NCBI GenBank assembly: GCA_049194865.1
Contig: JBLZWL010000083.1
Coordinates: 55,633-119,632, forward strand
Direction of reading: 5' to 3'
Length of the DNA: 64,000 nucleotides
Source of the DNA: Myxococcus terminator_A
GTDB taxonomy: Bacteria; Myxococcota; Myxococcia; Myxococcales; Myxococcaceae
Shown here: one piece after another, positions 55,790-62,847 of the stretch
How the letters are laid out: each line of letters starts with the position of its first letter
Position numbering within the stretch: position 1 is the first letter of the stretch
Made by a program: the position numbers and the translations under genes
Notes under the pieces: generated by a model
Seen by the model: only the letters and a program-made list of their open reading frames with translations
Told to the model about the DNA's origin: nothing
Database searches by the model: none

Positions 55790-57052
55790 TCAGGCCGCGC
55801 CGCCCTCGACATACAGGCGCTTGTGGTCGCGAATCTCCGCGAGGCGGAACGCGCCGGGCGCCGGGGCCTTGGCCTCGGGAGCGTCCGAGGACAGCTTCAT
55901 CAGCCGCTCGTACTCCTCGATGGAGACGCGCTCGCGCCGGGCCAGCACGCCGTCCAGGTCCGCGCGCGCCATCCGCTCCGCTGCCTTCTCACCGACGACG
56001 CCGGAGAAGAACTCCGCCATGCAGCCGCTGCCGTAGGACAGCAGGCCGATGCGCTGCGACGCGAGCTGCGCGCCCTCGCGGTGGAGCAGCCCCGCCAGCG
56101 CCAGATACAACGACGCCGTGTACACGTTGCCGATGCGCGAGTTGAGCCCGAGCGACGACGCCACCTGCGCGTCGTAGCTGGCCGCCGACTTCGCCACCTC
56201 CTCGCGAGCCTCCGGCGTGCCGGGCCCTGGACCCACCGCGTCCTCCAAGTCACAGAGGCGAAGCTGGGTGTGCGCCTTGCGAGCCATCTTGCAGAAGGGG
56301 ACGTGGTAGGCGATTCGCGCGAGCTGCTCGCCGGGTAGGGCACCCGACCAGCGCACCAGCCCGTGCTCCAGCGCCTTCTCGCGCCAGCCCCGGTACGCGC
56401 CCGACAGGGCTTCCAGGTAGCAGTTGATGGAGTAGTGCCCGTCCACCAGCGCCTCCCGTCGTCCAATGGGCCGCCAGAAGTCGTAGACGTCCATGGTGCA
56501 CGTGCCATTGAGGCCCACGTCCAACGCGAGCAGGTCCGGCTGCTCGGAGACGAGCAGCGCCACCGCGCCGCCGCCCTGGGTCGGCTCGCCCGCCGTGTTC
56601 AGGCCGTAGCGCGCGATGTCCGAGCACACGACGATGGCCACCTTGCCCGCGCCCGCACCGGAGGCAATCCACTCCGTCGCGGCCATCAGGCCCGCGGTGC
56701 CGCCGTAGCACGCATGCTGCGTGTCATACGTGCGCATGGTGCGCGGCAGCTTCAGCAGGCCCTGGACGTGCGAGGCCACCGGCTTCGAGTGGTCGATGCC
56801 CGTCTCCGTGCCCACCACCAGCATTCCGATGCGGGACGTGTCCACGCCCTGCTGCTGGATGAGCCGCGCCGCCGCAGAGGCGGCCAGGGACACCGTGTCC
56901 TCGCCCGGGTCCGTGACGGCCATCTCCTTGGCGCCCAGGCCCGCGGTGAACTTGGCCGGGTCCACCCCGCGCGCGCGCGCCAGGTCCTCGATGTCCACGT
57001 ATCGGGACGGCACGGCCACCGCCAGCGCTTCGATTCCAACCCGTTTCTTCAT
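55790..57052 (-). CDS. mvaS: Hydroxymethylglutaryl-CoA synthase
   Basis: 420 residues from ATG 57052, with AGGAG just upstream; an ATG at 57082 would add ten residues. The catalytic Cys is in TYDTQHACYGGTAGL, the His in YHVPFCKMARKAH, and the general-base Glu in AGLGAKEMAV; SYGSGCMAEFFSG closes the thiolase-like active site. It condenses acetyl-CoA with acetoacetyl-CoA to HMG-CoA. It is the last gene of the aib operon, which in Myxococcus feeds HMG-CoA into the alternative route to isovaleryl-CoA (for iso-fatty acids and secondary metabolites) when leucine degradation is insufficient. Confidence 0.95.
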   Translation of the reverse strand: MKKRVGIEALAVAVPSRYVDIEDLARARGVDPAKFTAGLGAKEMAVTDPGEDTVSLAASAAARLIQQQGVDTSRIGMLVVGTETGIDHSKPVASHVQGLLKLPRTMRTYDTQHACYGGTAGLMAATEWIASGAGAGKVAIVVCSDIARYGLNTAGEPTQGGGAVALLVSEQPDLLALDVGLNGTCTMDVYDFWRPIGRREALVDGHYSINCYLEALSGAYRGWREKALEHGLVRWSGALPGEQLARIAYHVPFCKMARKAHTQLRLCDLEDAVGPGPGTPEAREEVAKSAASYDAQVASSLGLNSRIGNVYTASLYLALAGLLHREGAQLASQRIGLLSYGSGCMAEFFSGVVGEKAAERMARADLDGVLARRERVSIEEYERLMKLSSDAPEAKAPAPGAFRLAEIRDHKRLYVEGGAA

Positions 57053-57109
57053 GGGGCTCCTCGCTTCCAATTCGTGCCTCAAACCTCGTTGTGCTGTCTC
57101 GACCGCTGC

Positions 57110-58147
57110 TCAGGCTTCGGGCGGTACCAGCACCAGCCGGCCCGCCACTTCCCGGTTCTCCAGACGGAAGTGCGCCCGCGCCGCCTCGGCGAGCGGCACC
57201 TTGTCCGTGACGAACTGCCGCACTCCACCGGTGGCCGTCAGCCGGAGCGCCTCGTCCAGCTCCGCCTGGTTCGTGGCGTACGCACCGATGATCTCCAGCT
57301 CCTTCACGATGACGAGCCCCGGGTTGAGCTGGACGAGCCCCGACTCCAGGTTGCCCACGATGACGAGTCGGCCCCCCGGCGCCATCGACTTCATCGTCTG
57401 GTCGAACGTGACGCTGCCGACGATCTCCACCGCCAGGTCCACGCCCGCGCCCTTGGTGCGCTTGCGGACCTCCGCCGCGAAGTCCAGCCCGCGCGAGAGG
57501 ATGACCTCGTCCGCGCCCGCTTCCTTCAGCGGCTGCACCTTGGCCTCGCCGGACGTCACGGCGATGACGCGCGCGCCGTCCAGCTTCGCGAGCTGCACCG
57601 CGGACATTCCCACGCCACCGCTGGCGCCGGTGATGAGCACTGTTTCACCCGCACGCACCTTGCCTCGCGTGCGCAGCGTGTGCACCGCCGTGCCCGTGGT
57701 GCAGCAGACCGTGGCGGCCTCCTCCCAGGGCAGCGATGAGGGCACACGGCCCAGGCCCGCGACAGGCGCCACCATGAACTGTGAATAGCCGCCGGGCAGC
57801 TCCTCGCCGAAGAAGCGATTGTCTCCCTTGCACAAGCTGTTTCGCCCGCTGCGGCACAGCCCGCACTCGCCACATGAGAGCCTTTGCAGCGTCGCCGCGC
57901 GGTCGCCTGTCTTCCATCCTGGCGTATCAGGGCCCACCGCCACGACTTCGCCCGCGGCCTCATGGCCGAGGATTGCCGGCACGCTGGTGCGGGGCAGGTT
58001 GCCTCGGCGGTTGATGACGTCGTGATAGCAGACGCCACAAGCGTGCACCTTGAGCAGCACCTCGCCCCGGCCCGGAGTGGGTACCGGGACGTTCTCCATC
58101 TTCAAATTCCCGGCTTCACCAAAACTGCGCAGAACAACAGCCTTCAT
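57110..58147 (-). CDS. aibC: AibC-like medium-chain dehydrogenase/reductase (3,3-dimethylacrylyl-CoA reductase)
   Basis: 345 residues from ATG 58147; GGAGGT is six bases upstream, while ATG 58153 directly abuts it. Zinc-ligand-like blocks (HACGVCYHDVINR, LGHEAAGEVVAVG, CGECGLCRSGRNSLC) and the nucleotide loop VLITGASGGVGMSAVQLAKL are present. In M. xanthus AibC reduces 3,3-dimethylacrylyl-CoA to isovaleryl-CoA with NADH, the last step of the alternative pathway. Assignment rests on operon position between aibB and mvaS as well as on the MDR fold. Sequence alone would only say Zn-type quinone/alcohol dehydrogenase. Confidence 0.88.
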   Translation of the reverse strand: MKAVVLRSFGEAGNLKMENVPVPTPGRGEVLLKVHACGVCYHDVINRRGNLPRTSVPAILGHEAAGEVVAVGPDTPGWKTGDRAATLQRLSCGECGLCRSGRNSLCKGDNRFFGEELPGGYSQFMVAPVAGLGRVPSSLPWEEAATVCCTTGTAVHTLRTRGKVRAGETVLITGASGGVGMSAVQLAKLDGARVIAVTSGEAKVQPLKEAGADEVILSRGLDFAAEVRKRTKGAGVDLAVEIVGSVTFDQTMKSMAPGGRLVIVGNLESGLVQLNPGLVIVKELEIIGAYATNQAELDEALRLTATGGVRQFVTDKVPLAEAARAHFRLENREVAGRLVLVPPEA

Positions 58148-58192
58148 CTCCATACCTCCGAGAGCAATTCCAGACACGGGTGATGTCGAGGG

Positions 58193-58933
58193 TCAGCGAC
58201 CGACGAGCTGTTCGCGGTAGCCGCGAGGATCCAACGCGCGGATGGCGGCGATGGTGCGCGCATCCGGCAGCGACGTGACGGGAAGGGCGTCGTCCACGGT
58301 GAACTCGAAGCCCGTGCGCTCGGCGATGTCCTCCGCCGTCGCCCACGGGTGGCGCGCCGTCAGCCGCGCACCGGAGGCGCCCAGCTCGAAGACACCCAGG
58401 TCCGAGATGAGGCGCACCGTGCGACGCGGGTCCTGCGTCGTCGCCACCTGGACCTCCGGCACCAGGTTGCGGCGCGACTGGCGAGGCACCAGCAGCACGG
58501 GCCGATGCACCCACTGCCGCAGCGTCGCCGCGCCCGCCACACCCGGGAACTTCGTGCGGGGACGCTCCAGGCTTCCGCTGGCCGTCATGTTGGTGCGGCC
58601 AATGGCATCCACCTCGGCCGCGCCGAAGAAGACGGTGTCCACCCGGCCGCGCCGCGCATGGTCGAACAGGTCGGGGATGGTGATCTCCGCCGAGCGGCCC
58701 TCCAGGTAGCCCAGGTCCTCGGAGGAGGGCAGCAGCGTGGTGATGTCCGGGTCCAACGAGCCCACGCAGGCCAGGTACGTCAGGTCCGGCGCATGCGTGG
58801 CCCTGGCCACCGCGATGGCGAGGATGGCCAGCGGCGAGGCGACGCCCGTGGCCACCACGGCGCCGTCTTCAATCTGGAGCGCGAGCAGGGAGACCACGGT
58901 CTCCGCGGGAGTGGCGTCGAGAGTGGTGCTCAT
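58193..58933 (-). CDS. aibB: AibB, beta subunit of 3-methylglutaconyl-CoA decarboxylase
   Basis: 246 residues. The ATG 58933 overlaps the aibA stop (ATGA). The protein belongs to the CoA-transferase family I beta subunits (glutaconate CoA-transferase type). Where transferases have a catalytic Glu, this one has Cys56 in LTYLACVGSLDP, the hallmark of the AibAB decarboxylase, which does not transfer CoA but decarboxylates 3-methylglutaconyl-CoA to 3,3-dimethylacrylyl-CoA. Works as a heteromer with AibA in the cytoplasm. Confidence 0.9.
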   Translation of the reverse strand: MSTTLDATPAETVVSLLALQIEDGAVVATGVASPLAILAIAVARATHAPDLTYLACVGSLDPDITTLLPSSEDLGYLEGRSAEITIPDLFDHARRGRVDTVFFGAAEVDAIGRTNMTASGSLERPRTKFPGVAGAATLRQWVHRPVLLVPRQSRRNLVPEVQVATTQDPRRTVRLISDLGVFELGASGARLTARHPWATAEDIAERTGFEFTVDDALPVTSLPDARTIAAIRALDPRGYREQLVGR

Positions 58934-59727
58934 GCCGCCCTCCGCGTCTTCATCGAGGCGAGGAACTCCGCCTCACGGCCCGTCTCCGCCAGCGCCAGGT
59001 AGCGCGACAGCATGTCGTCATCGTGGGGATACAGTCCGGTGCAGCCGGTGGGCAGCGCGCCTCCCGGTGCGAGGACGATGCGGTCCACCTGGAAGCCGGG
59101 AATCGTGGCGCGAGGCAGCCGCTTCACGCGCTCCTCCACCGTGGCGATCACCCGCCGTGCGGCGCCCGCGACGAGCAGGTCCGTGGTGGGGTCCTCGATG
59201 AAGAGGTTGCCGCGCTCGTCCGCCGCTCGCGCGTGGATCAGCGCGACGTCGGGGAAGTACGCGGGCTCCACCGGGACGCGCTCTCCGGTGAACGGGTCCA
59301 CCACGGTGCGCGGCGGCTCCGCGCTCGCCAGCCCGGAGACATCCGCGTCCGGCGCGGGGATGAAGGGCAGTCCCATGGAGGCCGCGCGCAGCCGCTGGAC
59401 GACGCGATAGCCGTCGTGCTCGCGCCAGGAGAGGGTGTTCTGCTCAATCGCCCGCTTGATGCAGGGCATGGGGCGCACGCGGCCCTCCAGGCTCAGCGCG
59501 CCGAAGGCGATGTCCAGGTGTGCCAGACAACCGCCCGCGACGAGCAGCTCGGCGGGCAGCGGGTTGGGCAGGGAGATGAGGCGCAGCCCACGACGCTCCT
59601 GGGCAATCAGCTCCATCACCAGCGCCATGGGCGCGCGCCCGAGCATGAAGCCGCCCGTGGCCAGCGAAGCGCCATCGGGAATCGACGCGACGGCTTCCTC
59701 CAGGGAACACCAGCGCGCGGTCTTCAC
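58930..59727 (-). CDS. aibA: AibA, alpha subunit of 3-methylglutaconyl-CoA decarboxylase
   Basis: 265 residues. GTG 59727 overlaps the aibR stop (GTGA at 59727-59724), a sign of translational coupling. CoA-transferase family I alpha subunit: SIPDGASLATGGFMLGRAPMALV matches the conserved GGF block, and ALIHARAADERGNLF with APGGALPTGC are typical of glutaconate CoA-transferase alpha chains. Pairs with AibB. Both genes are translated back to back, as expected for a 1:1 complex. Confidence 0.9.
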   Translation of the reverse strand: MKTARWCSLEEAVASIPDGASLATGGFMLGRAPMALVMELIAQERRGLRLISLPNPLPAELLVAGGCLAHLDIAFGALSLEGRVRPMPCIKRAIEQNTLSWREHDGYRVVQRLRAASMGLPFIPAPDADVSGLASAEPPRTVVDPFTGERVPVEPAYFPDVALIHARAADERGNLFIEDPTTDLLVAGAARRVIATVEERVKRLPRATIPGFQVDRIVLAPGGALPTGCTGLYPHDDDMLSRYLALAETGREAEFLASMKTRRAA

Positions 59728-60407
59728 GGCTCCTCCGTTCCGGAGCCGGAACCGGAGGCGGCCCGGGGCACCACGCGCAGCGAGGAGACCCCGGGCTGAC
59801 CGTCGACCGCGGCGGCGACGATGGGCGGGAAGAGGAGGTCCACCATGCCGTCGGCGATCTGCTCGTCCGTCAGCCGCCCGTCGGGCTTGAACCACTTGTA
59901 GACCCACAGCACCATGCCCAGGAACGAGAACGCGCCGATGGTCGGGTCGACCGGGCGGATGCGTCCCTGCTGCGCCGCCTGCGAGAAGGCCTCTTCGAGG
60001 AAGTCGACGTAGCGCTTCTTGCGGTTGTCGATGAACGCGCGCGCCTCACCGGTCAGCGTGGCGTGCTCGTGGAGGATGATGATGACCTCCTTGCTCCACC
60101 CACGCGTCACCAGCAGGATGTTGTGGCGCATGCACGCGCGCAGCCTGTCGACCGGGTCCGCGATGTCCTGAACGCGCGAGAGCACCTGCTCCTCGAACAG
60201 GTCCATCCCGTAGTTCATGATGGCGAAGAGCAGCTGCTCCTTGTTCTGGATGTGGTGGTAGAGGCCCGCCTTCGTCATCCGGCACGCGGCGGCGATCTCC
60301 TGCATCGAGGTGCCTTCGTAACCGCGATCGCAGATGAGCCGCGCCGCCGTCTCCAGGATGGCCTTGTAGCGCTCGCCCTCATCCGGCTTCCGTCCGCTCG
60401 TCGTCAC
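59724..60407 (-). CDS. aibR: TetR-family repressor AibR
   Basis: 227 residues from GTG 60407 with GAGGG just upstream. The in-frame ATG 60449 would put the start at the edge of the operator and is less likely. Helix-turn-helix: TSMQEIAAACRMTKAGLYHHIQNKEQLL. The rest is a TetR ligand-binding domain. First gene of the aib operon, so it is autoregulated; in M. xanthus AibR represses the operon and responds to isovaleryl-CoA. The 3' end overlaps the aibA start. Confidence 0.92.
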   Translation of the reverse strand: MTTSGRKPDEGERYKAILETAARLICDRGYEGTSMQEIAAACRMTKAGLYHHIQNKEQLLFAIMNYGMDLFEEQVLSRVQDIADPVDRLRACMRHNILLVTRGWSKEVIIILHEHATLTGEARAFIDNRKKRYVDFLEEAFSQAAQQGRIRPVDPTIGAFSFLGMVLWVYKWFKPDGRLTDEQIADGMVDLLFPPIVAAAVDGQPGVSSLRVVPRAASGSGSGTEEP

Positions 60408-60450
60408 ATGTCCCTCGTCTCGATGGACTGTAATGTTTTCAGGAATCACG

Positions 60451-60468
60451 ACCTACCGACCGGTAGGT
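60451..60468. promoter_or_regulatory. Operator palindrome of the aib operon
   Basis: ACCTACC-GACC-GGTAGGT is an exact 7-4-7 inverted repeat 44 bp upstream of the aibR start. It overlaps the -10 region of the promoter below, so a bound TetR dimer would block RNA polymerase. The TACCGACCGGTA core is typical of TetR regulators of branched-chain acyl-CoA metabolism. Confidence 0.75.
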
Positions 60469-60493
60469 AGCACGCGAAAACGCAGTGTGTCAA
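60465..60493 (-). promoter_or_regulatory. Promoter of the aib operon
   Basis: On the minus strand TTGACA (60488-60493) is a perfect -35 element. After 17 bp comes CTACCT (60465-60470), a weak -10, or after 18 bp TACCTA. Transcription would start near 60457, leaving a leader of about 50 bases before the aibR GTG. Confidence 0.5.
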
Positions 60494-60661
60494 CGCGCAC
60501 GGCGTCGCGTGGGGCGCTGGCAGGGCAAAGAAGTGTCAGGAGTTTCAATGGGTTGAGATGACGCTGGAGTTTCTGGGAAGGAGAGCCCCGCTCGTTGCGC
60601 TGGTTGTCGGCCGGGCGCCCTAACGTCGCGGGCCTCCTCGTCACACCCCCTGGAGGTCCCG

Positions 60662-61513
60662 ATGCGTCTCTCCCTGTTGTGGGCTGCTGGAGCCGTCCCC
60701 CTGTTGTTCGCCACGTCGGCCGAAGCTCAGAGAATCACCCCGATTGAGGGCAGTCGTTCGGTGTCCGCGAGCATCTCCGCGGTGGATGCGGTGACGCATG
60801 TGGTGGACTCGGATTCGCGTCGCACGGAGGCCTTCGCGCCCTTCAACGAGTCCCTCTTGCTGGATGCGAACACCCAGTACGAGGGCTCTCCGAGTCGCGT
60901 CCATGCGAAGGGGCACGGCTACCAGTTCTCGCGCATCACCGACCAGCGGATCGAGGCGTCGGTCAACGCCAGCGCCGAGGGCCTGGCGGATGACTCCTCC
61001 GCGCGAGGGCAGGGAATGGGCAACACGGACATGTACCTGACGTTCGAGCTGAACCGCCGCGCGCGCTATCTGTTGACCGCCGAGGCGCGGGCGACGTTGA
61101 CGGCGTCGACCTCGGGGCAGCCCTTGGGAGGTGTCTCGAGTCTTCTCCACATCGCGAACCTGGAGAGCGGGACGCCGGTCCTGTCTTTCGACATCAGCGC
61201 GGGTGAAGAGGCGTCGGTGTCGCAGCAATTGGGCTGGATGCCGGCCGGGCCGTACACCTTCCAGGGTGACGTCTCCGCGCTGGTGGATGCGCGGGGGCAG
61301 GGACACGCCAGGGGCACTGGCTCGTGGTCGGTGGACCTGCGGCTGTACTGCGCCGCGGACTTCAACGTGAATGGCGTGGTGGACGTCATGGACGGCGCCT
61401 TCTTCGACATCTACTGGAATGGGGGCCGGGCGGAAGCGGACATCGATGGCAACGGCGTGGTGAACCGCGCGGACTACGACGTGTTCCTGCTCGCCTACGG
61501 TCGCGGCTGCTGA
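60662..61513 (+). CDS. Secreted protein with C-terminal dockerin-like calcium-binding repeats
   Basis: 283 residues. MRLSLLWAAGAVPLLFATSAEAQRI is a signal peptide cleaved near AEAQ. The middle is a beta-rich domain without a recognised family. The C-terminus carries two EF-hand-like loops, DFNVNGVVD and DIDGNGVVN, about 30 residues apart, followed by a final Cys; this is the layout of a type I dockerin module or planctomycete/myxobacterial relatives. It is likely extracellular and calcium-stabilised. Divergent from aibR across 254 bp and followed by a strong terminator. Confidence 0.72.
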   Translation: MRLSLLWAAGAVPLLFATSAEAQRITPIEGSRSVSASISAVDAVTHVVDSDSRRTEAFAPFNESLLLDANTQYEGSPSRVHAKGHGYQFSRITDQRIEASVNASAEGLADDSSARGQGMGNTDMYLTFELNRRARYLLTAEARATLTASTSGQPLGGVSSLLHIANLESGTPVLSFDISAGEEASVSQQLGWMPAGPYTFQGDVSALVDARGQGHARGTGSWSVDLRLYCAADFNVNGVVDVMDGAFFDIYWNGGRAEADIDGNGVVNRADYDVFLLAYGRGC

Positions 61514-61537
61514 GCAGGACGGTGAGGTGTTGATTGC

Positions 61538-61573
61538 GAGGCGGGCTCCGGGGTTCTGGGGTCCGCCTCTTTT
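61538..61573 (+). terminator. Rho-independent terminator
   Basis: GAGGCGG (61538-61544) pairs with CCGCCTC (61563-61569), followed directly by TTTT. It lies 25 bp after the stop of the dockerin-like gene. The best intrinsic terminator in the window. Confidence 0.75.
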
Positions 61574-61687
61574 CGTCAAGGCAGGCAGGGGTTGGAGCGA
61601 CAGGTCGCGCAGCCGGGACATGGGCCTGCCTCGATGCGTACCTTGGTGTCGGTCGGGATGGTGGGTTGGGGAGAGGGGACGACAGTC

Positions 61688-62653
61688 ATGGCTCCACGTC
61701 GACAGGCCGACATTCTCGTGGTCGGTGGAATCAACACGGACTTTCTCGTCCAGGGGCCTCGGCTCCCGCGCGCTGGAGAGAACGTGGAGGGGCATCTCTT
61801 CCTGGAGAGCCTGGGCGGGAAGGGTGCCAACGCCGCCGTGGCCGCGTCCCGACTGGGTGCCCACTCCACGCTGTTGGGCCGCGTGGGCATGGACGCGCGG
61901 GGGCTCGCGCTGCTGGAGCAGCTGGAGGGTGAAGGGGTGGAGACTCGCGCCGTTTCCAGGGACCCGGGCTTCTCCACCGGTGTCGTGTTGGAGATGGTGG
62001 ATGAGAGCGGACGAAGGCAGAGCCTCTCCGCCGAGGGCGCCAACCGACGGCTCACCGTCGCGGACGTGGTCGCCGCGGAGGACCGCATCTCCCGCGCGGA
62101 CGTGCTGCTGGCCCAGTTGGAGGTTCCGCTGGACGCGGTCCTCGCGGCGGTCCACATCGCTCGCGCCGCCGGCACGCATGTCGTGCTGGACCCCGCGCCG
62201 CCGATGACGCTGCCTGAAGAGCTGCTGGAAGCGGTTCACATCATCCGCCTCAACGACGCGGAGGCAGAGGTGCTGACGGGGCTCGAGGTGGTGGACCGGG
62301 ACTCCGCGCGCAGGGCCGCGGAGAACCTGTTGCGCCGAGGCGTGGGCACAGCCGTGGTGGCCGCGCCCCAGGGGACGCTGCTCATGGGGACCGAGGGCGA
62401 GCTCTGGCTGCCGAACCTGCCCGTGGACTGGGTGGACACCACGGGCGCGGGGGATGCGTTCTCCGCTGCCCTCTGTGTTGCCCTCGGCGAACGGCGCTCG
62501 CTCACCGATGCGGCGCGCTTCGCTCACGCGACGGCGGCCCTGGCCACGATGCGACTGGGGGCCCTGTCGGGGCTCCCCAATCGCGATCAGGTGGTGTCGT
62601 TCATGGCACGCCTCGACTCCCAGGCGCTGTCCCTGGAGCCCGTCTCCTGGTGA
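61688..62653 (+). CDS. rbsK: Ribokinase (PfkB family)
   Basis: 321 residues from ATG 61688; an ATG at 61637 is possible but unconserved. ILVVGGINTDFLVQ, then LGGKGANAAVAASRLGA and the anion-hole/ATP motif VDTTGAGDAFSAALCVAL with the catalytic Asp are the two PfkB signatures. Phosphorylates ribose (or a related sugar) at O5 using ATP. No ribose transporter nearby, so the exact sugar is uncertain. A hairpin follows 68 bp after the stop. Confidence 0.92.
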   Translation: MAPRRQADILVVGGINTDFLVQGPRLPRAGENVEGHLFLESLGGKGANAAVAASRLGAHSTLLGRVGMDARGLALLEQLEGEGVETRAVSRDPGFSTGVVLEMVDESGRRQSLSAEGANRRLTVADVVAAEDRISRADVLLAQLEVPLDAVLAAVHIARAAGTHVVLDPAPPMTLPEELLEAVHIIRLNDAEAEVLTGLEVVDRDSARRAAENLLRRGVGTAVVAAPQGTLLMGTEGELWLPNLPVDWVDTTGAGDAFSAALCVALGERRSLTDAARFAHATAALATMRLGALSGLPNRDQVVSFMARLDSQALSLEPVSW

Positions 62654-62720
62654 GGCGTGGACTTGCCGGCCGGCAACGTTCGCATCAGGCTGCTCGTCCT
62701 CGTCCGAGGTGAGATGGGTT

Positions 62721-62744
62721 CCCCTAACACTACTGTGTCAGGGG
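62721..62744. terminator. Hairpin between ribokinase and the IS701-like transposase
   Basis: CCCCTAACAC-TACT-GTGTCAGGGG has a 10-bp stem with one mismatch. It may end ribokinase transcription or mark the end of the IS element; the other IS end is outside the window, so this cannot be decided here. Confidence 0.4.
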
Positions 62745-62847
62745 CCCGATGGGTGGATGGGGAGTCTGGGCAGGTGACGTGAGGTGAGGCGCGGTGGGGG
62801 TTGGTGCGGTGGCAGGTGGGGCAGCGAGGCAACCAAGAGGCAATCAC

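Noticed and set aside
60641..62527. 628-codon minus-strand open frame across the dockerin-like and ribokinase genes
   Set aside because: It crosses two supported genes and a terminator; composition is Arg/Gly/Ala-rich shadow.
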